From Candidatus Thorarchaeota archaeon (GTDB lineage Archaea; Asgardarchaeota; Thorarchaeia; Thorarchaeales; Thorarchaeaceae): 12,387 bases of DNA. This document shows, piece by piece, positions 5,639 to 12,270 of the stretch (position 1 is the stretch's first letter; each line of letters starts with the position of its first letter). The DNA lies in NCBI GenBank assembly GCA_016839245.1, contig JAEOUN010000098.1:1-12387 (forward strand), given 5' to 3'. The notes beneath the pieces are model-generated. The model was not told the DNA's origin, did no database searches, and was given only the letters and a program-made list of their open reading frames with translations. The position numbers and the translations under genes are program-made.

Positions 5639-7600
5639 ATGCTTATGTTAAAAGAAAAACATACAGATTCACTCTCTATTAGAGGAAAAGAAGTGAATTT
5701 AATGACTGTTGAGGATGTTAAAAGAACTGATACTGGATCAGCATTGATGCTTGCAAACGAAGCTGTAGTTCGTGGAGCATTAGAAGCTGATGTAAAAATA
5801 GTAGCATTCTATCCTGGCTCTCCTACTTCTGAGATATTGGACACATTTAGTGAAGTCCTAGATCATTTTGGAGATTACAAGATGCATATCTCTGCAAATG
5901 AAAAAGTCGCATTAGAAACGGTAGCTGGTGCATCAATGGCAGGTCAGAGATCTTTTACTTCTATGAAAAGTGTAGGCATGAATGTTGCTTCAGATTCAAT
6001 GTATAGTATCAGTTATACCGGACTGAATGCAGGATGCCTTGCTCTAATCGCTGATGATCCGTATGCTCATTCATCTCAATCTGAGCAAGATGGGAGATAC
6101 TTCGGAGAGACCGCTTACGTACCAATGATAGAACCAGCAACCGCACAAGAAGCATTAGACATGACAAAATGGGCATTTGAGGTCTCTGAGAAACATAAAA
6201 CGCTTGTCATAATGAGGACAACTACACGAGTCAACCATCAACGTGGGATGGTTAAGCTTGGCGAGCTTGATAGAACACCATTCATGAAGAAAAGATGGCA
6301 AGATGTCAAAGGTCAGTATTTTACCGTTGGTTCAGTAGCACGTGCTCTAAAAGCAAAGATGCTCGAGAGAACAAAAAAAGTACAGTTGGATTTTGAGAAG
6401 ACTAAGTTCAATAAAATTGTATCAGGAAGCGGCAATGTGGGCATATTAACAGCAGGAGTCTGCTACCTATATGTGATGGAAGCAATGCAAAACCTAGAGA
6501 TTCAATTACCAGTATTCAAACTTGGAACACTCTTCCCATTACCTGAAAAGAAACTTTCTGATTTTGTAAAGAATCTCTCAGCAATTATTGTTGTTGAAGA
6601 ATTGACACCATATTTGGAAAACCATATTTCCTCAATCGCACAAACAGCCAATCCATCATTGAACATCATAGGAAAAAGAACTGGTCATTTTAGTGAGATG
6701 TTGGAGTATAATGTACCTATTGTTGAGAAAGCCTTAGCACTAATCTTGGACAAGAAGCCAAGTCTTGATTATGATGCAATTCTAAAAAGAGCTGGGAAAT
6801 TGAAAGATGTACTTCCCGAGCGGCCGCCAATTTTCTGTCCAGGATGCCCTCATCGTGGAACACTATGGGCGTTTCGACAAGCTTTGCAGCAACTTAGGAT
6901 TCGAGATAAAATTGTCTTCAATAATGACATTGGATGTTATAGTATGGCTTTCTTACCGCCCAATGAATTTAGCGATTCCATGCTTGCTATGGGTGCATCA
7001 TTAGGTGTTTCAGCAGGTATGGAAATGGCACTAGAAGACAAAATCATTGCAATGGTTGGAGATAGTACGCTCTATCATGCTGCACTACCTGGAATTGTGA
7101 ATCTAATTCATCACAATTCCAATGTGACACTCTTTGTATTAGATAACTCTGTCACAGCTATGACTGGACAACAATATAATCCCAACTCATCATTTAATGC
7201 AGGAGGACATCTAGCACAAAAAATCAACATGGAGAAAATGTTTGAAGCACTTGGAGCAAATTCAGTTACAATAATTGATCCCTATAAAACACGGGACTGC
7301 ATTACGCCCATTAAAAACGCTATTGAAGCAATGGGATTCAATATCATCATTTCAAGACGTGAATGTGCTCTGTATAGTGATAGATTAAAGAAACAAGCAG
7401 GAGAGAAGATCATTCCAAGTGAGAATGCAAAGGAAACCTGTAGAGGTATCTATGCATGCGTGAAAGAATTCTATTGCCCAGCCATTATTATCGATGAAAC
7501 TGATCATAAAATGATGATACAACAAGACCTCTGCGATGGTTGTCTCGAATGTCAACAAGCATGCCCAGTTGATGCCCCCAGACATATAGAGGTGAAGTAA
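5639..7600 (+). CDS. iorA: Indolepyruvate:ferredoxin oxidoreductase, alpha subunit
   Basis: The 653-residue protein is a thiamine-diphosphate 2-oxoacid oxidoreductase that, with IorB, oxidatively decarboxylates aryl pyruvates to acyl-CoA and reduces ferredoxin. Visible landmarks are 'PGSPTSEI' (59-66), 'ANEKVALETVAGASMAGQ' after it, 'RTTTRVNHQRG', the 'CPGCPHRG' block (400-407), and the ThDP/Mg motif from Gly474-Asp475 to Asn503 ('DNSVTAMTGQQ'). The C-terminal ferredoxin domain has one complete cluster motif, Cys632, 635, 638 and 642 followed by Pro. The other reads Cys601-x2-Ile604-x2-Cys607-x5-Cys613-Pro, so the second ligand is replaced by isoleucine. Substrate specificity within the family (indole-, phenyl- or other pyruvates) is inferred from overall identity of the motifs. 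The start is uncertain: ATG 5639 and 5645 lack a Shine-Dalgarno, and ATG 5702 (codon 22) would begin closer to the conserved core. iorB follows after 2 nt. Confidence 0.94.
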   Translation: MLMLKEKHTDSLSIRGKEVNLMTVEDVKRTDTGSALMLANEAVVRGALEADVKIVAFYPGSPTSEILDTFSEVLDHFGDYKMHISANEKVALETVAGASMAGQRSFTSMKSVGMNVASDSMYSISYTGLNAGCLALIADDPYAHSSQSEQDGRYFGETAYVPMIEPATAQEALDMTKWAFEVSEKHKTLVIMRTTTRVNHQRGMVKLGELDRTPFMKKRWQDVKGQYFTVGSVARALKAKMLERTKKVQLDFEKTKFNKIVSGSGNVGILTAGVCYLYVMEAMQNLEIQLPVFKLGTLFPLPEKKLSDFVKNLSAIIVVEELTPYLENHISSIAQTANPSLNIIGKRTGHFSEMLEYNVPIVEKALALILDKKPSLDYDAILKRAGKLKDVLPERPPIFCPGCPHRGTLWAFRQALQQLRIRDKIVFNNDIGCYSMAFLPPNEFSDSMLAMGASLGVSAGMEMALEDKIIAMVGDSTLYHAALPGIVNLIHHNSNVTLFVLDNSVTAMTGQQYNPNSSFNAGGHLAQKINMEKMFEALGANSVTIIDPYKTRDCITPIKNAIEAMGFNIIISRRECALYSDRLKKQAGEKIIPSENAKETCRGIYACVKEFYCPAIIIDETDHKMMIQQDLCDGCLECQQACPVDAPRHIEVK

Positions 7601-7602
7601 TT

Positions 7603-8235
7603 ATGAAAAAAGGTGAAACCTATAATATTCTATTCTGTGGTGTCGGAGGTCAAGGATTGATGTTGCTCTCATCGATTCTTGGAAAAGCAGCAATCGATTC
7701 TGGATTGAAAGTGATGACTGGAGAACAACATGGTCTCTCGCAACGACAGGGATCAATCTATGTTCATTTCAGAATAGGAGATCCCATTTCGCCGCTCATT
7801 CCTTACGGAAAAGCAGACATGATGATAGCAATGGAAGCAAGTGAGGCATTAAGGTATATAGAATATCTCAAAGACGATGGAGTCATTATTATGAGCAATC
7901 GAATTATGCCCTCAGTGATTGAAACAAAGAATGTTACTCTTGATAAAGAGAAGCAAACAAAATATCTCACTGTGGACCAAATCGTCGGGAAACTCAGAAA
8001 AATCACTAAGCGTGTTGTCTTATTGAACTCACTAGACTTGGCATTTGAAGCAGGTAATGCACGCACTGAGAACTCTGTCTTGATAGGAGCTACTGTAGCA
8101 TGTGCAGATTTTCCAATTACATCAAATCAAGTAAAGAAAGCACTCCTTGACCTTGTGCCACCCCAAACTATTGATGCTAACTCCAAAGCATTTGATCTTG
8201 GATGCGGTGTGTGTTCTAATTGTCTTGGAGAATAA
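7603..8235 (+). CDS. iorB: Indolepyruvate:ferredoxin oxidoreductase, beta subunit
   Basis: The 210-residue protein is the gamma-domain subunit that completes IorA. The N-terminal block 'ILFCGVGGQGLMLLSSILG' and the following 'TGEQHGLSQRQGSIYVHFRIG' are diagnostic of the pyruvate/ketoisovalerate oxidoreductase gamma-type fold as found in IorB. The ATG is 2 nt after the iorA stop, and an AGAGGTGA Shine-Dalgarno (7589-7594) lies within the end of iorA, so the two are translated together. The protein ends 'GCGVCSNCLGE', giving Cys201, Cys204 and Cys207 in a CxxCxxC arrangement at the extreme C-terminus, which is not part of the core fold. The heteromer is cytoplasmic and feeds reduced ferredoxin to other enzymes; in peptide-fermenting archaea it serves aromatic amino-acid degradation after transamination. 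A 71-nt gap separates it from the flavoprotein gene downstream. Confidence 0.93.
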   Translation: MKKGETYNILFCGVGGQGLMLLSSILGKAAIDSGLKVMTGEQHGLSQRQGSIYVHFRIGDPISPLIPYGKADMMIAMEASEALRYIEYLKDDGVIIMSNRIMPSVIETKNVTLDKEKQTKYLTVDQIVGKLRKITKRVVLLNSLDLAFEAGNARTENSVLIGATVACADFPITSNQVKKALLDLVPPQTIDANSKAFDLGCGVCSNCLGE

Positions 8236-8261
8236 AATGAATTCAAGACTAGACCACATAC

Positions 8262-8269
8262 TTATTAAC
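8262..8269 (+). promoter_or_regulatory. Candidate TATA box for the second reductase-like flavoprotein
   Basis: TTATTAAC lies 38-45 nt before ATG 8307. Transcription would start near 8291 with a short leader. If used, the flavoprotein can be expressed apart from iorAB. Confidence 0.3.
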
Positions 8270-8306
8270 TGAAAAACGAGAATTCTCTAATGGATGGGAA
8301 TGCACT

Positions 8307-9317
8307 ATGGTTAAGAAATATGATGCTATCATTATTGGGGGCGGTCCAGCTGGATGCTCTGCCGCTTTGCATTTGGCATATCATGGCCGATCTGTTCTAG
8401 TCATAGATCGTGGTACAAGTCCAATGACATTTCATACAAATTCAATACTAAATTTCGCAGGTTCTGTGTATCATGAAGGGCGTAGCCTTCTAAGGCAACT
8501 TCAGGGAGAAGCTCGTGCTGCAGGAGCTGAGTTTATTGAAGGTGATGTAACTGAAATATCAGGTAGATATCCTGAGTTTGTGATTAAAACCTCACCAAGC
8601 TATCGGACTAATGATCAAAGCGAGTATCATGCAAGGATTTTGATGATAGCTACTGGCACTTCAAGAAAACATCCACGGGTCAATGGTCAATGGAGAAGCT
8701 GGTTACCTGTAGCAAATGTAGGGAACGGTGCATTCTATTGCCCCGATTGCGAAGCACCCCTATGTAAGAATAAACAGGTCCTGGTCGTGAATACGGGGAC
8801 CGTAGGAAGCGCGCTCCATGTAGCGAATGCGTTAACCCGTTTTACAAGTATTGAGAATATTGAGATTCTTATGACTGAGGATGCATTTGTGCCAATTGAA
8901 AAGCAGGATCTCACAAAATTGGATAACTCTCCCTTCAAATGGAGTCGTGGTAAAATAAAGTCAATTTCATTTCCAAGACCTGGCATTATTCAATCAGTTA
9001 CTCTTGAAGACGGACGCAAGATAAAGACAAACGTATTCTTCGTAGCTTTCATAGATATAGCAAGATCAGAACTTGCACAACAGATTGGCATAGAGATTGA
9101 TAACAAAGGAAACATAGTTACAGATCACCGAGGTAAGACTAACGTAGAAGGTGTATGGGCTGCCGGTGATGTCCGACCAATTACGCAACAAGTTGCTATG
9201 GCCATAGGTACAGGCAATTATGCTGCAGTCATGATGAATCAATTCCTGGGAAATCAACGAGAACATGAACAGGAGTTTGATCATGTCGATTATCGTAGAT
9301 CGTTGCATATGGAATAA
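8307..9317 (+). CDS. Thioredoxin-reductase-like FAD oxidoreductase with CPDC site and degenerate NADPH motifs
   Basis: The 336-residue protein has the low-Mr thioredoxin reductase architecture. FAD motif 'IIIGGGPAGCSAALHLAYHG' opens the protein (GGGPAG at 11-16) and 'GVWAAGDVRPITQQV' closes it. The redox site is Cys145-Pro-Asp-Cys148. The central pyridine-nucleotide domain is unusual: where GGGxSA is expected it reads 'VVNTGTVGSALHVA' (160-173), and where HRRxxxR is expected it reads 'ILMTEDAF', with acidic and no arginine residues. NADPH use is therefore doubtful. Known relatives with broken motifs use reduced ferredoxin or F420 as donor, and iorAB immediately upstream makes reduced ferredoxin. 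A tail of about 20 charged residues follows the last FAD motif. Likely partners are the one-cysteine thioredoxin-fold protein downstream or the PDO. The start has GGATGGG upstream, a weak Shine-Dalgarno. Confidence 0.85.
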   Translation: MVKKYDAIIIGGGPAGCSAALHLAYHGRSVLVIDRGTSPMTFHTNSILNFAGSVYHEGRSLLRQLQGEARAAGAEFIEGDVTEISGRYPEFVIKTSPSYRTNDQSEYHARILMIATGTSRKHPRVNGQWRSWLPVANVGNGAFYCPDCEAPLCKNKQVLVVNTGTVGSALHVANALTRFTSIENIEILMTEDAFVPIEKQDLTKLDNSPFKWSRGKIKSISFPRPGIIQSVTLEDGRKIKTNVFFVAFIDIARSELAQQIGIEIDNKGNIVTDHRGKTNVEGVWAAGDVRPITQQVAMAIGTGNYAAVMMNQFLGNQREHEQEFDHVDYRRSLHME

Positions 9318-9358
9318 ATGACAATTACAGTGTAAGTGACTATAACCTGATGCATATG

Positions 9359-9366
9359 TTTATATG
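9359..9366 (+). promoter_or_regulatory. Candidate TATA box for ferritin-like gene 2
   Basis: TTTATATG lies about 60-67 nt before the GTG at 9426. Transcription would begin near 9388, leaving a leader that contains the TTTAAGCGAA decamer and a GGGAG ribosome site. The box sits in the 108-nt gap after the flavoprotein gene. Confidence 0.45.
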
Positions 9367-9401
9367 TAAAATACTAGAGTTGACATAACTATTGTTAATA
9401 T

Positions 9402-9411
9402 TTTAAGCGAA
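9402..9411 (+). repeat. Decamer TTTAAGCGAA upstream of ferritin-like gene 2 (copy 2 of 2)
   Basis: Identical to 4946-4955 and placed similarly, ending 14 bases before the GTG start. It overlaps nothing else recognisable and is followed by GGGAG. Confidence 0.4.
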
Positions 9412-9425
9412 GGGAGATTAATCTC

Positions 9426-9908
9426 GTGGCGACGACAACTAATCAAATCATAGAAATTTTCAAGGAGCAAATTGAAGTCGAAAAGCAGACATTGAACAAA
9501 CTAGTGAAACTTGAAGAAGACGCTAGAGAAACGGCTGTTCGGTTAGCTTTTATGGATCTAAGACTAGATACTTGGAAACATATGAAATTCCTTGAAGGGA
9601 TGATAGAATTACTGACGACAACACCATGTGATGAGTGGTCTGCCAAAGTTGCAAGATACGCTGGGCGAGTAAAGCTTGAGCGTGAGCTCAAGAACCTAAT
9701 AAAAGATGAAGACAAAATGATACAGCTTCTAAACAGAGCGATGGGCAAGATCGACGATCCCATTGCGTCATTACTTCTTCAACATCTAAAAGAAGAAGAA
9801 GATACTCACCTTGATGATTTGGAAAAGTTAGTTACTCTTATCAAGCAAGCACCACTTCAGTCTAAGAAAGGCGAGAAAGGTACAGATATCGTGTGCGAAA
9901 CTGAATGA
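9426..9908 (+). CDS. Ferritin-like four-helix protein 2
   Basis: The 160-residue protein shares layout with the one at 4975 and is probably its paralogue. Helix 1 'IIEIFKEQIEVEKQTL' includes Glu17. Helix 2 'MDLRLDTWKHMKFLEGM' has Asp48 and His52, the same DxxKH spacing as in the other copy. Helix 3 'ELKNLIKDEDKMIQLL' supplies glutamates at 87 and 95. Helix 4 'LKEEEDTHLDDLEKL' gives ExxH at Glu125-His128. A diiron site is possible but not complete by the canonical rubrerythrin pattern, since helix 2 lacks an ExxH. The tail after residue 145 is charged and probably disordered, with one cysteine near the end. GTG 9426 is supported by GGGAG about ten bases upstream. The thioredoxin-fold gene begins 9 nt after its stop, so they are cotranscribed, which links this protein to thiol redox chemistry. 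Confidence 0.72.
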   Translation: MATTTNQIIEIFKEQIEVEKQTLNKLVKLEEDARETAVRLAFMDLRLDTWKHMKFLEGMIELLTTTPCDEWSAKVARYAGRVKLERELKNLIKDEDKMIQLLNRAMGKIDDPIASLLLQHLKEEEDTHLDDLEKLVTLIKQAPLQSKKGEKGTDIVCETE

Positions 9909-9917
9909 ATTTCACAT

Positions 9918-10406
9918 ATGTGGGGTATGGATAATATGCCATCTTTAGATGATGTACAATCTGATGCACCAGGATGTTGTGATTACTTGGAGAAAATGTC
10001 ACCAGCATACAAAGGTGGTTTTCAGAGACGGAAGGATGACTACAAAATAAACGATCAAGCTCTAGAGAAGCTCAAGGAATACCTTGATGATTTTTCTATT
10101 GCAGTCTTATTTGCAGATTGGTGTGGGGATGCTAGAAATGCAGTCCCAGTCCTTGCTATAATTGAAGAACAAACTGGAAAGAAAATCCATGCGTTAGGTG
10201 GAATGACCAAGCCTCTATATGGATCAGATAAGTTCTGGGCAGTTCCTCCATCACCAAAAGAGGTTGATACTTTTGAAGTGACAAGTAGCCCTACAATTCT
10301 TATTTTTAACAAGGAAGGCAATGAGATAGGGAGGATAAAGACACGTCAGAAGATGACACCAACAATTGAAGAAGAGATTGTAAAGATCATTGAGGATAAT
10401 CTTTGA
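9918..10406 (+). CDS. Thioredoxin-family protein with single active-site cysteine (WCGDA)
   Basis: The 162-residue protein has a helical N-terminal extension of about 60 residues, then a thioredoxin fold. Strand 'IAVLFADWCGDARNAVPVL' puts the active site at Trp68-Cys69-Gly70-Asp71-Ala72, so the resolving cysteine of CxxC is alanine. The cis-proline is in 'SSPTILIFNKEG' (Pro125). 'WCGDA' sites are, as I recall, typical of the Thioredoxin_9-like group, so the loss is probably ancestral. A vicinal pair Cys20-Cys21 in the N-terminal extension ('DAPGCCDYLEK') might act as the missing partner. It is predicted to be cytoplasmic. It follows ferritin-like gene 2 by 9 nt and could receive electrons from the flavoprotein two genes upstream. 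ATGs at codons 4 and 7 are alternative starts; none has a strong ribosome site. The stop is 12 bases from the end of the convergent hydrolase gene. Confidence 0.82.
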   Translation: MWGMDNMPSLDDVQSDAPGCCDYLEKMSPAYKGGFQRRKDDYKINDQALEKLKEYLDDFSIAVLFADWCGDARNAVPVLAIIEEQTGKKIHALGGMTKPLYGSDKFWAVPPSPKEVDTFEVTSSPTILIFNKEGNEIGRIKTRQKMTPTIEEEIVKIIEDNL

Positions 10407-10418
10407 AGGAATAGCTAG

Positions 10419-11294
10419 TTATCTGGTGAGTAAATCAGGACGCATTGATGTATAGGGTTTTTCAAGTTCAGGATTCAATAGTCCAATAGGCATGTGAGGA
10501 GTATCATATGCCAAACCAACATTCCCAGCTTTATCTGCCATTATTAGACCAGCTTCACCACTAGTCTTCTGTCGTAATTCTGACACCATGTAATTAGCAG
10601 CTTCTTGAACACTCTTTCCGTTTTCAACGTGATAGACTGCCATTCTGCCCATTACTATTCTCAGGATTTGTTCACCCTTGCCAGTACAACATGCACCTGC
10701 AATTTCGTTTGCAAAGACGCCTGCCCCAATGATGGGCGAGTCTCCAACTCTACCAGGAAGTTTTCCAGGCCAGCCACTAGTAGATGAACCAGCACAGATA
10801 TGACCATGTTCATCGACAGCAATAGCACCTACCGTGTCACATCCCTCTGCAATCTTTGGTGTCGATGTTCTTCCTATGTCTACTTCTTTTCTATACCCTT
10901 CACGAATCATTTGTTGATAGAGCTTGTTTGCTCCGTTCCCAACAATCTGATAGTTTGAAGTCCGCTCAAGAACATATCTTGCCAAGGATATTGGATGGAC
11001 AATATCATGTACAGCCATCACAGCTCCACTCTCAAGGCGATTACCATCCATGATTAAAGCATCGACTTCGATATCACCATCTTTATTCTTGCAGGCACCT
11101 CTTCCAGCAGTGAATAGGTCTGATTCTTCAAGGACATGAATTGCAGTTTCAACAGCATCTAATGATGACCCTCCCATTTCAAGAACACACATTGCCTTTC
11201 TAGTTGAACTACTTATCACATCAAGTATAGCTTGATGATTCTTCTCTTTAAAGACCGTCGCGCCACCGTGAACAAGAACCACCGGAAGAGACAT
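10419..11294 (-). CDS. Isoaspartyl peptidase / L-asparaginase, Ntn-hydrolase (plant type)
   Basis: The protein has 291 residues from ATG 11294. Residue numbers below count from that start. It is made as an inactive precursor that cleaves itself before a threonine, which then becomes the N-terminal nucleophile of the beta chain. The site is 'EGCDTVGAIAV' with Thr154. The other active-site residues of E. coli EcAIII have counterparts: Thr172 in 'SSTSGW', Arg182 and Asp185 in 'KLPGRVGDSP', and Thr204-Gly205 in 'CCTGKGE'. The N-terminal 'VVLVHGGATVF' is typical. It should hydrolyse isoaspartyl dipeptides and possibly asparagine, repairing or recycling damaged proteins. The family also contains taspase and glycosylasparaginase, so the preferred substrate is not certain. 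A GTG three codons earlier lies within the GTGATC ribosome site and is rejected as start. It follows the ABC ATPase gene by 62 nt on the same strand. Confidence 0.92.
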   Translation of the reverse strand: MSLPVVLVHGGATVFKEKNHQAILDVISSSTRKAMCVLEMGGSSLDAVETAIHVLEESDLFTAGRGACKNKDGDIEVDALIMDGNRLESGAVMAVHDIVHPISLARYVLERTSNYQIVGNGANKLYQQMIREGYRKEVDIGRTSTPKIAEGCDTVGAIAVDEHGHICAGSSTSGWPGKLPGRVGDSPIIGAGVFANEIAGACCTGKGEQILRIVMGRMAVYHVENGKSVQEAANYMVSELRQKTSGEAGLIMADKAGNVGLAYDTPHMPIGLLNPELEKPYTSMRPDLLTR

Positions 11295-11297
11295 TTT

Positions 11298-11303
11298 GAT
11301 CAC
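11298..11303 (-). promoter_or_regulatory. Shine-Dalgarno GTGATC fixing the asparaginase-type start
   Basis: GTGATC, complementary to the 16S rRNA tail, ends three bases before ATG 11294. The longer frame would begin with the GTG that is itself part of this site, so the ATG is preferred. Confidence 0.5.
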
Positions 11304-11356
11304 TGCATAGTGGACTCGAACATCATCAAAAACATATCGAACATACTGGGTTTATG

Positions 11357-12259
11357 TCATAGACCTAGCCGATGAAGTTCTTCTTCGAACATCTTCAATC
11401 TATCTGTCAATTCCATTCGTCGGCCAGCAAAGACACCCAGATCAACATCACCGGATTTCACTCGAGCATCAAGATTTTGTATCTCTTTCTTAATCTCTGC
11501 CAGTCTCTCTTGAATTACATCAACTCTTGAAACAGCGGTTGATTGCGTGTCAGCTGTAGGTGACTGTACTGATCGAATCTGACCGTCTTGAATCTTGTAG
11601 ATTCTATCGCACTGACGAGCAATGGATGGATCATGAGTAACCATCAAGATAGTCTTTCCAAACTCTTTGTTGACCTTATGGAGATATTCAACTATCTGGC
11701 GTCCAGTTTCAGTGTCGAGGTCTCCTGTTGGTTCATCACAAAGCAAAATATCAGGATTGTTTGCAAGTGCAGCAGAGATAGCAACACGTTGACGCTCTCC
11801 GCCCGAAAGTTCGTCGGGCTTATGCCTCATTCTATCAGTAAGACCAACAATCTCAAGAAGCGATTCAATGCGTTCTTTGCGTTGTCTAGAGGGAGTATTA
11901 GCAGCAAGCATAGGAAGTTCAACATTCTCGTATGCTGTCAATGTCGGTATAAGGTTCAGTTCTTGGAAGATATGCCCTACGACATCACGACGCACTCTAC
12001 CTAAGTCCGCAGGAGTGGCATTTGTAATGTCATGCCCTGCAACCGAGGTCAAACCAGCAGTTGCTCTTGTAATTCCGCCAAGTATATTGAGGAGAGTTGT
12101 TTTACCACTACCTGATGCACCTACAATAGCTACCATCTCTCCTCTGGATACACTCATTGTTAGACCTCTGAGCGCCTGAACTTCCACATTTCCTAGCTTG
12201 TAAACTTTAACCAAATCTTTTGTTTCTATATATGCCCCTGTTAATTCTGTATACGCCAT
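11357..12259 (-). CDS. ABC transporter ATP-binding protein (LolD/MacB type) with C-terminal coiled coil
   Basis: The protein has 300 residues from ATG 12259. Numbers count from that start. The nucleotide-binding domain is complete: Walker A 'GASGSGKTT' (47-55), Q-loop Gln99 in 'HIFQELNLIPTL', signature 'LSGGERQR' (151-158), Walker B 'ILLCDEPTGDLD' (171-182) and the switch His209 in 'VTHD'. The 'PTGDLD' form and the LNLIPTLTAYENVELPM stretch are typical of LolD/MacB/FtsE-like ATPases. Family members are usually 220-240 residues; here an extra C-terminal part of about 60 residues (from about 240) is charged and predicted coiled-coil ('QERLAEIKKEIQNLDARV', then 'RMELTDRLKMFEEELHRL'). It powers the membrane permease encoded immediately upstream. 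The substrate (lipoprotein, peptide or lipid) is unknown. The start uses AGGTGAT, which overlaps the permease stop codon, so the pair is coupled. Confidence 0.93.
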   Translation of the reverse strand: MAYTELTGAYIETKDLVKVYKLGNVEVQALRGLTMSVSRGEMVAIVGASGSGKTTLLNILGGITRATAGLTSVAGHDITNATPADLGRVRRDVVGHIFQELNLIPTLTAYENVELPMLAANTPSRQRKERIESLLEIVGLTDRMRHKPDELSGGERQRVAISAALANNPDILLCDEPTGDLDTETGRQIVEYLHKVNKEFGKTILMVTHDPSIARQCDRIYKIQDGQIRSVQSPTADTQSTAVSRVDVIQERLAEIKKEIQNLDARVKSGDVDLGVFAGRRMELTDRLKMFEEELHRLGL

Positions 12260-12263
12260 AATT

Positions 12264-12270
12264 ATCACCT
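12264..12270 (-). promoter_or_regulatory. Shine-Dalgarno AGGTGAT overlapping the permease stop
   Basis: AGGTGAT lies four bases before ATG 12259 and shares bases with the TAG stop of the permease gene. The GTG at 12268 that would lengthen the ATPase frame lies inside this site, so ATG 12259 is the better start. Confidence 0.6.

Noticed and set aside
7436..7480. Frameshift or assembly error explaining the odd IorA cluster
   Set aside because: The frame stays open and conserved on both sides, and the spacing of the remaining cysteines is normal, so a simple substitution is more likely.
9443..9763. Minus-strand 106-codon frame opposite ferritin-like gene 2
   Set aside because: Serine/isoleucine-rich shadow product with no start signals; the plus strand has a good ribosome site and a helical-bundle pattern.
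11588..12179. Plus-strand frames of 103-138 codons opposite the ABC ATPase gene
   Set aside because: They oppose a complete ATPase with all motifs; their translations show no domain and no start signals.
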